NCBI GenBank assembly: GCA_017617145.1
Contig: JAFZWX010000114.1
Coordinates: forward strand, 1-15,829
DNA: 15,829 nt
Origin: Treponema sp.
GTDB taxonomy: Bacteria > Spirochaetota > Spirochaetia > Treponematales > Treponemataceae
Reading direction: 5' to 3'
Shown: one piece after another, positions 1 through 6,931 of the stretch
Numbering within the stretch: position 1 is the first letter of the stretch
How the letters are laid out: each line of letters starts with the position of its first letter
Notes under the pieces: generated by a model
What the model was told of the DNA's origin: nothing
Seen by the model: the letters and a program-made list of their open reading frames with translations, nothing else
The model's database searches: none
Program-made: the position numbers and the translations under genes

Positions 1-22
1 AAAGCTAGTTTAAGGTTTCGGG

Positions 23-328
23 ATGATGCATATCGAGGAAATTGGTGTATTGGTGAAATCAATTAATGATTTGAATGTTGAGCTTTCCGGATTCCGTTCT
101 GAAATGAAGGAGTTTAAGAAAGCTATGGAAAAGCGGATGGACTGTCTGGATAACAGGAGCACTGCCTGTCAGTTTAATCCGAATGTCTGTGCAACGGCGC
201 GACGTTTGGAAGAACACATTAAGGCTGACAACGGCAAAGCCGGAAAAACTATGGCGGTGATTGCGTGTGTTATTTCCTGCTTTAATGTGGCTTTGACGGT
301 TATCACTTTGATTGTGAGGAGCTTATGA
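23..328 (+). CDS. Phage XhlA-like coiled-coil protein with C-terminal membrane anchor
   Basis: A 101-aa protein. Residues 1-45 form a charged amphipathic helix likely to coil; residues 76-99 form one hydrophobic membrane span (AVIACVISCFNVALTVITLI). This layout matches the small XhlA/haemolysin-type accessory proteins of phage lysis modules, which sit in the inner membrane and help the holin and endolysin; the match is by architecture only. TAAGG at 11-15 serves as ribosome binding site for ATG 23 (ATG 26 is also possible), and its TAA could be the stop of a truncated upstream gene. The stop overlaps the next start by 4 bp (ATGA, 325-328), so the two are probably translationally coupled. Confidence 0.6.
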   Translation: MMHIEEIGVLVKSINDLNVELSGFRSEMKEFKKAMEKRMDCLDNRSTACQFNPNVCATARRLEEHIKADNGKAGKTMAVIACVISCFNVALTVITLIVRSL

Positions 329-909
329 ACGAAAAGATTCGCGATTTGAAAATAAGGCTGATGCTGGAAGCGGAAAAAGAACTTACGGAAGATTTGACGG
401 AAGTTCAACGCTATCAGTATTACCTGGGGCGGATGCAGTTTTTGCATTACGTAAGCGGCAAAGAAAACCTTCTTGAAGCTGACTGTTCGGGGTCTGTTTG
501 CCTCGCTCTTCTTCTTGCGACTGGTTGTGGAATTAGAGTTACGGCTGACACTTTGTATAAAAAGTTTTTTACAAAGAAATGCCCTGATAAGTCTGATATA
601 CAGGCGGTGTTCTTTATCACCAACTACGACAGGAAGCTTGGGAACAGGCTCTACCACGAGGGTGAATGTGCTCATGTGGCTGGGCTCGCCGGAACTGATG
701 TGGTGCTTAACTGTGTGGAGCCTTATGCGGTGCTGCGTTCTGTTAGTGATATGAGGCCGGTTTATAACGCAATGGATTACACGGTAGTTGTTCGTGGACT
801 TGATAGACGAGCTTTGCAGAAAGCGAGCGATGAACGTTCTGATTTGTTTGGGGCGGATTATGAGTTTACGGAATTTGCAAAACTTATTAGTGAGGAAAAA
901 GGAGCATGA
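325..909 (+). CDS. NlpC/P60-type cysteine peptidase, probable phage endolysin
   Basis: A 194-aa protein with the NlpC/P60 signature: ADCSGSV at residues 52-58 supplies the nucleophile Cys54, and the downstream CAHVAGL supplies His117; the third polar residue may be Asn129 or nearby. This family cuts peptide cross-links of peptidoglycan (typically D-Glu-diaminopimelate bonds). The N-terminal about 45 residues are helical and there is no signal peptide, so export would need a holin. It starts inside the stop of the coiled-coil/TM gene and ends inside the start of a small membrane protein, as expected for a lysis cassette. The His region is less canonical than usual (HVA where HVG is common), so the family call is good but specificity is inferred. 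Confidence 0.75.
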   Translation: MNEKIRDLKIRLMLEAEKELTEDLTEVQRYQYYLGRMQFLHYVSGKENLLEADCSGSVCLALLLATGCGIRVTADTLYKKFFTKKCPDKSDIQAVFFITNYDRKLGNRLYHEGECAHVAGLAGTDVVLNCVEPYAVLRSVSDMRPVYNAMDYTVVVRGLDRRALQKASDERSDLFGADYEFTEFAKLISEEKGA

Positions 910-1112
910 TTAGGTGGCGTTTTGAAAAACTGATTGAAAAACTTTTGAGCGTAAAGTTTGTGATTTTTATTGTTGCAACTGTTCTTCTTAGTGTTGGCGT
1001 TCTTGGTTGTGGTGAATGGCTGACTATTGCTCTTGCTGTGATTGCTGGACGTGAAGCTCAGAAGTACATAGGGAGAAAGAAAAACTGTGAAGAAAGTTTG
1101 GGAAGTGATTAA
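906..1112 (+). CDS. Small membrane protein, holin candidate
   Basis: A 68-aa protein dominated by hydrophobic residues at about 16-55, which could form two short spans split near Gly-Cys-Gly at 34-36, followed by a basic tail (GRKKN). Size, hydrophobicity and position directly after the endolysin fit a holin, the protein that permeabilises the inner membrane at lysis. No family signature is visible. ATGA overlaps the endolysin stop and GGAG lies just upstream (900-903). Its end overlaps the next gene's GTG start by 26 bp. It could also be a small phage membrane protein unrelated to lysis. Confidence 0.55.
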   Translation: MIRWRFEKLIEKLLSVKFVIFIVATVLLSVGVLGCGEWLTIALAVIAGREAQKYIGRKKNCEESLGSD

Positions 1113-1404
1113 GAAAATCTTTTGCTGGTTCGGAGCTGTGTTTGTTGCGATATTCACGGTTCTGTTTGTAAAGGAGATGCCGAAACAAGTTCGGCATGAC
1201 GATGTGCGGGAGGATGATTCAGATGAAATCAATAAGAAAGCATCTGCTAAACGTGAGGAAGCGATTGAGCGTATTTCTCGTGCTGATGCTCGTTCTATCT
1301 GCGAATCTTACAGCACAGTCTGCGACACCATCGCAGAAGGAAAAGATAGATTCCAAAGACGCTGTGGTGCTTCGAGAGCCTCAACAACCGCAACTGACAA
1401 TTGA
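1087..1404 (+). CDS. Small N-terminally anchored membrane protein, i-spanin-like candidate
   Basis: A 105-aa frame starting at GTG 1087, with GGGAGA about 11 nt upstream. Residues 11-28 form an N-terminal membrane span (FCWFGAVFVAIFTVLFV) followed by a charged region. Residues 31-37 (MPKQVRH) are encoded by a palindromic repeat. From about residue 46 the frame overlaps, in another register, the start of the next gene, and its C-terminal half has the irregular composition of a frame constrained by its partner. An N-in membrane anchor with an overlapping exported partner in the +1 frame is the Rz/Rz1 spanin layout. Similarity is architectural only, and the functional protein may be short. Confidence 0.45.
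   Translation: MKKVWEVIKKIFCWFGAVFVAIFTVLFVKEMPKQVRHDDVREDDSDEINKKASAKREEAIERISRADARSICESYSTVCDTIAEGKDRFQRRCGASRASTTATDN
1177..1197. repeat. Short palindromic repeat inside a coding gene
   Basis: ATGCCGAA (1177-1184), loop ACAAG, TTCGGCAT (1190-1197): a perfect 8-bp inverted repeat, followed by GACGATG. It is read in frame as MPKQVRH within the small membrane protein gene. I recall similar ATGCCGAA...TTCGGCAT palindromes as dispersed repeats in spirochaete and Rickettsia genomes, but only this copy is in the window, so its mobile nature is inferred. Confidence 0.5.
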
Positions 1405-1681
1405 GGAAGTTATGGAAATTGCAGAGGAAGAAATTGAGAGAACTGCTCAAGAGGCAGTTAAGGCTGCTTTACTGGAAGTTGGTGGTGAGCTTGCTTTTGA
1501 AAAAGAGAGAGCTGACCAGATGGAAGCGGCAAAGCTGGCCTTGGAAAATGAAAACAAAAAGTTGAAGGCGGAAGTCCAGAAAAAACAGAATCAGTTTTTT
1601 TATGGAGCTCTTATTGGTGGGACTGGTGGCGTGGTGGTTACGTCGCTGGTGTTTGGTCTTTTGATGGGAGTAATGAAATGA
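1223..1681 (+). CDS. Exported coiled-coil protein with C-terminal TM, spanin-like candidate
   Basis: A 152-aa protein from ATG 1223, chosen because GGGAGG (1208-1213) lies 9 nt upstream; upstream ATGs in the frame sit too close to or before this site. Residues 1-14 are basic, 15-30 hydrophobic with a plausible signal-peptidase site near LTAQSA (29-34), 57-123 acidic/basic helix likely to coil, and 127-149 a glycine-rich membrane span (FFYGALIGGTGGVVV). A periplasm-spanning coiled coil with attachment at both ends resembles unimolecular spanins, which fuse inner and outer membranes at lysis. Against that, no lipobox Cys is present, so outer-membrane anchoring is unexplained. The end overlaps the next start by 4 bp. 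Confidence 0.6.
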   Translation: MKSIRKHLLNVRKRLSVFLVLMLVLSANLTAQSATPSQKEKIDSKDAVVLREPQQPQLTIEEVMEIAEEEIERTAQEAVKAALLEVGGELAFEKERADQMEAAKLALENENKKLKAEVQKKQNQFFYGALIGGTGGVVVTSLVFGLLMGVMK

Positions 1682-2232
1682 TTTCAAGTAAGGGAAAAAT
1701 GAAAGGTCTTGTTACTGTTACTGTGCGTGACTGTAACGGAAATGTGAAGTATTACAAAAATGGATTTTGGAGACGAATACTAAGGCTTCCGGCTAAGCCT
1801 ATGATTTTCAAACATCACAACACGATTACTAATCAAGGAGACGGATTGATTGCGGATCTTCTTATCAGTAATCCGACACAAAATAAGGTGGATGCCACAA
1901 ATGGTTACATGCGTGTGGGAACCGGCTGGACCGGAACTACTCCAAAGAACAACACTGGTGTTAATACTCCGACCGGTTCTTTTAAGAAGCTGGATTCGAC
2001 TTATCCAAAAACACAGGCTGCTTTTGGTTCTTCCGGTCAGAACGTTGTTTTGTACCGCACAAGTTTTGCAGCTGGTGATTTGAACGCTAATGGAATTAAC
2101 GAAGTGGCTTTGATGAACGGAAATACTTCTGCAGCAAAGTGTCTTGCTTATGCTCAGATTACTCCTGCAGTAAATGTTACTTCAGCAGACAGCTTACAGA
2201 TTGACTGGCAGATAACTTTCAACGGAGCTTAG
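1678..2232 (+). CDS. Putative phage virion/tail structural protein
   Basis: A 184-aa, Gly/Thr/Asn-rich, beta-predicted protein. From about residue 45 it reads NTITNQGDGLIADLL, then MRVGTGWTGTTP, and later a block around 140-150 (NEVALMNG) and a closing strand QIDWQITF. I recognise this order (unlabelled-start N-I-N-G, GTG-T-P, E-GL-NG, I-W-I-F) from small structural proteins encoded beside phage tail fibre genes, but I cannot name a family. Translation may begin at 1678 (ATGA coupling) or at ATG 1699, which has its own AGGGAAAA upstream. It is followed 2 bp later by the large repeat-bearing protein, so both likely belong to the tail tip. Confidence 0.6.
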   Translation: MISSKGKMKGLVTVTVRDCNGNVKYYKNGFWRRILRLPAKPMIFKHHNTITNQGDGLIADLLISNPTQNKVDATNGYMRVGTGWTGTTPKNNTGVNTPTGSFKKLDSTYPKTQAAFGSSGQNVVLYRTSFAAGDLNANGINEVALMNGNTSAAKCLAYAQITPAVNVTSADSLQIDWQITFNGA

Positions 2233-2233
2233 T

Positions 2234-3769
2234 ATGGGCACAACCATTGCCGGAAATCAGCATATAGGAACTAACTACAAAAAGATGCAGTACATCTGGG
2301 CTCCAGGTCTTGGTGGTGATAATGCAGAGGTTGAGCTGTATGAAGAAGATAGAATCTTTGTATATCAGTTTAATCCGTCTTATGACCAGAGAGACGATGG
2401 AGTTCTTGCGATTGAGTTTTATTACTATTATCGCAAGCCGACGACAAATGAGTTTTGGACGTACTGTTATGATGCTGACTATTACTACATCTTTCCTTTT
2501 CTTGCCTGGTATGATGATACAAGTGCTGACGGCGGTAAATGGGGAGGACTTATTACTTATGATTCTGAAAAGATTTCTCTTGTTGGTCGTGATACAGGCT
2601 GGATTCATGTAACGCTTCATGTAGATGAATATATCTGGGGAAGATTTACTAATAACGGAAGAACTTACGATAATACAATCTATATTGGAATTTATTCTCC
2701 GATTCCGGTTTTTGTTTGGGATGTGAGTCCAAGTGGTTTGAACGTTACGCCTTATGAAATCTTGTGGGATTTTGAAGAATATGAGGATGAACCTATTTAT
2801 GACCTTATTACCGGTGGCAGCCTTGAAGACTGTTACTGGAAAAGAAAGGTGATACAGGATTATCCGACTTTTTATATTACTTACCGGGATGTAACTCCTG
2901 AAAGCTTTGCTTATTCGGTGAATGAAACTGCTGTGATGAATGTTACATCTGGCATTACAAAGAAAGCGAACTTCAAAAAACTACTGGCGGAAATTAAAGC
3001 TGCCTGTGCGACTGATAACAGGAAGCTGATTGCAAAGCGTAATGGCGGAAGAGATTCGTTTTCTATAAGTACAGCGAATAGCAGGAAAGAAATTTATAAG
3101 AGAAGTTTTTCTGAAAGTGATTACGCAGTTTCTGTACAGAACAGAAAACAAAGGCTTTTCAAAATCATCGCTGAATCTGCTGATATTGATTCTTTGGAAA
3201 ACAGGAAGCTTGGAATTAAGCTTACACCTTTTTTGGAGAGTCTTATTCCTTCTGCGGTTGCTTCAAGGATGATTGGAATTAAGAAGACCTGTTCTTCTAT
3301 TATAAGAGGAACCTCTTCATTTATAAGAAAGCTTGAATACATCAGAGATAATCTTTCGGAAAATCTGATTCCTATTTCTTCTATATTAAGAAGTCATCAT
3401 TTGAAAACCGAAGCTTCATCAATTCTTGTCTTTGATGATGAGCATGAGAGCCGGATGTTTTACAACAGACTTGCTGACTCTGAAAATCTGATTACTGATT
3501 CTTCAGGAAGAAAACTTGATTGGAAAAGACTTATGGAAGTTACTCCAGATGTTGAAACAGAAGTTTTGCGTAAGCAGGCTCTTTTTCGTTCTGCAGAAAG
3601 CGAAAGTGATTTTACTGCACGTCCTTTTGCATCGCGCTTATTCTTCCGAACTGTGCAGACTGTAATGAGTTTTTGGGATTGGCTGCGTGGAAAAATCCGT
3701 GAAGCTAATAATGTGGTGACTTTCTTTTGTCCGATTGATTTGGAAATCAATTTTGAATGCAAGATTTAA
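2234..3769 (+). CDS. Large phage tail-type protein with about twelve 20-21-residue repeats
   Basis: A 511-aa protein in two parts. Residues 1-235 are rich in Tyr, Trp, Asp and Gly and look like beta-sheet. Residues 243-475 are a degenerate tandem repeat: a basic pair (NRK, SRK, SRM, IRK and similar) followed 5-6 residues later by Lys/Arg, then a Ser/Glu-rich stretch. The anchor Arg falls at 263, 284, 304, 324, 345, 365, 386, 407, 426, 446 and 468, with a Lys-type version at 243, a spacing of 19-22. The C-terminus (478-511) is non-repetitive and aromatic (FWDWLRGKI). Regular short repeats beside tail genes suggest an elongated fibre shaft, possibly trimeric. There is no signal peptide. Function is inferred from context. 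Confidence 0.6.
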   Translation: MGTTIAGNQHIGTNYKKMQYIWAPGLGGDNAEVELYEEDRIFVYQFNPSYDQRDDGVLAIEFYYYYRKPTTNEFWTYCYDADYYYIFPFLAWYDDTSADGGKWGGLITYDSEKISLVGRDTGWIHVTLHVDEYIWGRFTNNGRTYDNTIYIGIYSPIPVFVWDVSPSGLNVTPYEILWDFEEYEDEPIYDLITGGSLEDCYWKRKVIQDYPTFYITYRDVTPESFAYSVNETAVMNVTSGITKKANFKKLLAEIKAACATDNRKLIAKRNGGRDSFSISTANSRKEIYKRSFSESDYAVSVQNRKQRLFKIIAESADIDSLENRKLGIKLTPFLESLIPSAVASRMIGIKKTCSSIIRGTSSFIRKLEYIRDNLSENLIPISSILRSHHLKTEASSILVFDDEHESRMFYNRLADSENLITDSSGRKLDWKRLMEVTPDVETEVLRKQALFRSAESESDFTARPFASRLFFRTVQTVMSFWDWLRGKIREANNVVTFFCPIDLEINFECKI

Positions 3770-3778
3770 GGAAGGTAT

Positions 3779-4075
3779 ATGAAACGTATATACAAAGGTA
3801 AGACGAAACTCAGGATTCAGATTGATACTAAGTGCGACCTTAGCGGCTATGAGGATGTTACGGTTCGAGCTGTAAATCCTTTGGATGAAGTTAAGACTTT
3901 TACGGCTGTGGTAAAGGATGTTGAGAATGGTCTTGTTTTTTTTGATGTTCAGGAAGAAACGGATTTTAATGTCAGCGGCTTTTGGAGCATGTGGCCGGAA
4001 GTTCGCTTTGATGATGACAGAACTGCCTGCGGCCGTGCGGTACGATTCTTTGTGTATGAGCCAGGTTCGGTTTAA
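3779..4075 (+). CDS. Small beta-sandwich phage protein (baseplate/fibre-type)
   Basis: A 98-aa protein with GGAAGG at 3769-3774 as a strong but close ribosome binding site. It shows alternating strands: KTKLRIQIDT, EDVTVRAVNP, KTFTAVVKDV, GLVFFDVQEE, then FNVSGFWSMWPEVRF and RAVRFFVYEPG. The pattern (leading polar strand, D-L-S-G-Y-E, x-NP-x-G-like turn, late G-x-W strand, terminal V-x-EPG) resembles short immunoglobulin-like domains in phage baseplate or fibre-attachment proteins. Neighbours on both sides belong to the same operon. Fold inferred, function unknown. Confidence 0.5.
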   Translation: MKRIYKGKTKLRIQIDTKCDLSGYEDVTVRAVNPLDEVKTFTAVVKDVENGLVFFDVQEETDFNVSGFWSMWPEVRFDDDRTACGRAVRFFVYEPGSV

Positions 4076-4079
4076 GAGT

Positions 4080-4406
4080 ATGAGACAGATTGATGATTAT
4101 GTTCCAGTGGAACTCTGGCACGAGGCAAAGGCTTTTGTAAAAGAAGTTACTGATGATGTGGAGATTTATAAAATCATCTGCAAGACCGGAAGCGTAAAGC
4201 CTTGTGAAGAAGCGGACAAGTTCTGCGCTTACTGGAATTTGAAAAGTTATGAAAAATATCCTCATGCTTTGATTACTCTTTATGAGGCTAAGCCTTTGAT
4301 TGATAAACAGCTGGCGGTAAGCGATGTAATGAATGCTTTTGAAGTTCAGCAGATGAGAATAAAAAATTATTATCTGCTCTTAAAAGAAAAAGGAATGATT
4401 GAATGA
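4080..4406 (+). CDS. Small uncharacterised phage protein
   Basis: A 108-aa, mainly helical soluble protein beginning MRQIDDYVPVELWHEA. The frame is open well upstream, but that part overlaps the preceding gene in another frame and reads as a shadow, so ATG 4080, 4 nt after the previous stop, is chosen; ATG 4056 is an alternative. The ribosome binding site is weak (AAGAG only 2 nt away), suggesting coupling to the upstream gene. Its stop overlaps the helicase start (ATGA, 4403-4406), so it may be a partner or a linker between tail and replication modules. Family not recognised. Confidence 0.5.
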   Translation: MRQIDDYVPVELWHEAKAFVKEVTDDVEIYKIICKTGSVKPCEEADKFCAYWNLKSYEKYPHALITLYEAKPLIDKQLAVSDVMNAFEVQQMRIKNYYLLLKEKGMIE

Positions 4407-5848
4407 CAAAGAAAAAAGATAGTTCACCAAAGATTCAAAATGCAGATATTCGCCGTGCAATTGAAGAGCTTAGCCGGGATTTGCGGGCTAATAAGTTTGT
4501 GCACGGTGAAATGCAGTTTACAGACATTACTAACCGTGATTATTTTTTGAAGGCGTTTGGGGATAAAATCCGTTTCTGCTTGATGTGGAATAAGTTTCTG
4601 CTCTGGAATGGAACTTGCTGGGAAATCGACAAAAAAGGAAAAGTTGAAGAAGACTGTGTGGACTTTGTGCATCATATGTACAGAGGCTTACGTGTGATTA
4701 ACGATTTACAGCTGCAGAAGGACTTTGAAAAGCATCTGATTAAAAGTGAATCATTCCGCCGTATTCAGGCTCTGGTTGGACTTTTGAAAATGAGTAAGGA
4801 TATTAAAGTTTCTGATGATGAGCTCGACACTGATAATTATCTTTTTAATGTAAATGGGATTACTCTTAATCTTAAAAATGGAAAAGGATTTCCACCAGAG
4901 CCTAAAAATCTGATAACTAAGAAAAGTAAATTCGTATATGACAAAGAAGCAAAGTGCCCGACCTGGAATTTGTTTTTGATGCAGATATTTAATCAGGATA
5001 AAGACCTTATTCGTTTTGTGCAGAAAGCTATGGGGTACTCTCTTTCGGGCGATGTAACTGAACAGTGTCTTTTTATTCTTTGGGGAACTGGTGCAAACGG
5101 TAAATCAACTTTTTTGAATGTGCTGCAGGAACTTTTCGGTGACTATGCCTGTACGACTGGAACTGAGACTTTTATGAAAAAGACTTCTGAACAAAGTAAC
5201 GACCTGGCACGTTTGAAAGGTATAAGACTTGTTACTACAACCGAAGTTGAACAGGGAAAATCTTTGAGCGAGAGTCTTATTAAACAGATTACCGGCGGTG
5301 ATGAAATTACTGCGCGATTTTTGTATGGTGAGTATTTCAGCTTTAAGCCGACCTTTAAGATTTTTATGGCGACTAATCATAAGCCGAAAATCCGAGGTGC
5401 AGATAACGGTATCTGGCGACGTATTAAAATGATTCCTTTTACTGTCACCATTCCGCCGGAACAGAGAGATAAAACTTTGACTGAAAAGTTGATTACTGAG
5501 AATTCAGGAATCTTAAATTGGCTGATACAAGGCTATGCAATGTGGAGGAAAGAAGGATTGAACGAACCGAATGCAATTCGAGAAGCGAATGAGGAATATC
5601 GTATGGATATGGATGCGGTAGGAACTTTTGTAAATGACTGTTTTGATATTGATGCAACGCTGCGCTGGCGGCTGCCGAACCAGATGCTTTATCAGACTTA
5701 TATCAAATGGTGCAATGTAAACAATGAGCGTGTTATGAGTCAGAAATGGCTTACTATGCGTATGAGCGAAAAAGGCTTTAAGCGTATGGTTAGTAATAAT
5801 GGAAGGATTTGGCTGGGGCTGGCTCGGAAACCACAATGGGAGAAGTGA
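4403..5848 (+). CDS. D5/P4-family SF3 helicase (phage replication ATPase, no primase domain)
   Basis: A 481-aa protein. Walker A is GTGANGKST (about residues 228-236), followed by the superfamily-3 pattern: acidic Walker B-like TTEVEQGKSLSESLIKQITG, then TARFLYGEYFSFKPTFK, the sensor stretch FMATNHKPKIRGADNG and the arginine finger IWRRI. A D5_N-like region precedes the ATPase, and the C-terminal wing (FVNDCFD..., WLTMRMSEKGF) resembles the DNA-binding tail of phage/plasmid primase P4-type proteins. These enzymes form hexamers that unwind DNA at phage or plasmid origins. The N-terminal about 60 residues are too short for a primase domain, so priming must come from elsewhere. It is unusual that it directly follows tail-type genes in the same operon. 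Confidence 0.88.
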   Translation: MTKKKDSSPKIQNADIRRAIEELSRDLRANKFVHGEMQFTDITNRDYFLKAFGDKIRFCLMWNKFLLWNGTCWEIDKKGKVEEDCVDFVHHMYRGLRVINDLQLQKDFEKHLIKSESFRRIQALVGLLKMSKDIKVSDDELDTDNYLFNVNGITLNLKNGKGFPPEPKNLITKKSKFVYDKEAKCPTWNLFLMQIFNQDKDLIRFVQKAMGYSLSGDVTEQCLFILWGTGANGKSTFLNVLQELFGDYACTTGTETFMKKTSEQSNDLARLKGIRLVTTTEVEQGKSLSESLIKQITGGDEITARFLYGEYFSFKPTFKIFMATNHKPKIRGADNGIWRRIKMIPFTVTIPPEQRDKTLTEKLITENSGILNWLIQGYAMWRKEGLNEPNAIREANEEYRMDMDAVGTFVNDCFDIDATLRWRLPNQMLYQTYIKWCNVNNERVMSQKWLTMRMSEKGFKRMVSNNGRIWLGLARKPQWEK

Positions 5849-5858
5849 TTGCGAGAGG

Positions 5859-5919
5859 CTCTCTCCGATAGCAAAAGGCGTGATGGCTGGACATCGGAGA
5901 GAGGTTTAGGCTTTTTTTT
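5859..5919 (+). terminator. Large hairpin with T-tract closing the phage operon
   Basis: CTCTCTCCGAT (5859-5869) pairs perfectly with ATCGGAGAGAG (5893-5903), 11-bp arms and a 23-nt loop, followed after 8 nt by T8 at 5912-5919. It lies 11 nt past the helicase stop, between convergent genes. The long loop and delayed T-tract are not ideal for a simple intrinsic terminator, so it may also have another role such as a phage end or origin structure. Confidence 0.6.
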
Positions 5920-5925
5920 ACTTGC

Positions 5926-6810
5926 TTATTCAAAATCTTTTTCGTGCTCTTTAAAGAAATTACGATAGACTTGAACATTTCTTAATTCTGTCCATTTTTT
6001 TTTCTTTACGGGAAATGAATCCAAATCGTATATTTCAGCCCTTTGAAGAGAAAGAATAAAAGGTGAATGTGTCGCAATTATAAACTGGCAGCCACTGCCG
6101 ATAGCAGCATTTTGTATATATTCTAAGAGTTGCATCTGATGATCTGGAGAAAGAGAGTTTTCAGGTTCATCAAGTAAATACAGAGCGTTATCCTCTATCT
6201 TTTCAAAAAAATATAATAAAGCATTTTCTCCATTTGATTTACCAGCATAATTTAATTCAACTCTCTTTTTTACATACTGGCTTACAGAACCTTTTATGAT
6301 TTCCATTTTCTGCTCAAACTCTAAAGCTGATTTTGGATTATATGGATTGAAGTTTTTAACTGCTTCTTTATAAGAAACTGAATTCTTAATTTTACGATAA
6401 TTTTTTATTAATTGATTTCTATCAGTTTCCAAACCCTGATTATAACAGCGCAAATTAAACATATTATTAAATACATCATCACTGGTTATAATTTTGCTTT
6501 TTGAAGGAACTTTATCATAACAATGACAATAATCTAAATACTTATCAAAGAAATAAGTTTTATTTAATGGTGAATTACGCTTAAGTTTTAATTTTTCCGA
6601 AATAATGTTTAATAAAGTACTTTTACCACTACCATTATCACCATAAAAAATAGTAATAGGACTATCAAAAGTTATTTTAGTAAAAGCTTTCTCGGGGAAA
6701 ATATTATAAGGATATAGTGAGCCTGTAATGCCCATTTTTGCTCTTTGGTCTTCGAAAATATATGATTCTACTTGTGATGATACTAACTCAAAACTCTTAA
6801 GATATATCAT
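5926..6810 (-). CDS. AAA/ABC-type ATPase of the COG3910 predicted-ATPase group
   Basis: A 294-aa protein starting MIYLKSFEL. It has Walker A GDNGSGKST with the typical lead-in ITIFYG, a signature-like SNGENALLYF, Walker B ALYLLDEPENSLSP and the switch-His stretch FIIATHSPF. The motif YPYNIFPEKAF before Walker A is characteristic of the small stand-alone ATPases grouped as COG3910. An upstream in-frame ATG exists at 6870, but that extension is hydrophobic nonsense overlapping a terminator, so the start at 6810 is preferred. No Shine-Dalgarno is visible, and a TATACT lies 6 nt upstream, compatible with a leaderless message. Related ATPases occur in phage-defence and DNA-repair settings, but the role here is unknown. 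It is a separate unit from the operon upstream. Confidence 0.82.
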   Translation of the reverse strand: MIYLKSFELVSSQVESYIFEDQRAKMGITGSLYPYNIFPEKAFTKITFDSPITIFYGDNGSGKSTLLNIISEKLKLKRNSPLNKTYFFDKYLDYCHCYDKVPSKSKIITSDDVFNNMFNLRCYNQGLETDRNQLIKNYRKIKNSVSYKEAVKNFNPYNPKSALEFEQKMEIIKGSVSQYVKKRVELNYAGKSNGENALLYFFEKIEDNALYLLDEPENSLSPDHQMQLLEYIQNAAIGSGCQFIIATHSPFILSLQRAEIYDLDSFPVKKKKWTELRNVQVYRNFFKEHEKDFE

Positions 6811-6854
6811 AAGAACAGTATAAAATAAGAGGTATGTCAAATAATGACATATGT

Positions 6855-6885
6855 TAAAAAAAAATCCCACTTTGTGAGTGGGAAA
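6855..6885 (-). terminator. Intrinsic terminator after the three-gene operon
   Basis: Reading the - strand, CCCACT (6877-6882), loop CACAA and AGTGGG (6866-6871) form a 6-bp GC-containing stem followed by A then a run of T (6856-6864). It follows the 239-aa gene by about 50 bp and separates that operon from the ATPase gene. Confidence 0.85.
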
Positions 6886-6931
6886 TAATTAGGACATCCT
6901 AGAGCTTTGAAAACTGATTTACAAGATTATT

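Noticed and set aside
169..675. Antisense 168-codon frame over the endolysin gene
   Set aside because: It is a shadow of well-supported + strand genes, with no ribosome site or domain.
3918..4079. N-terminal extension of the 108-aa phage protein
   Set aside because: It overlaps the upstream gene in another frame, with Met/Arg-rich shadow composition; the start at 4080 leaves a normal 4-bp gap.
6811..6870. Upstream start (ATG 6870) of the ATPase
   Set aside because: The added 20 residues are hydrophobic, absent from what I know of this family, and their DNA includes the intrinsic terminator of the preceding operon.
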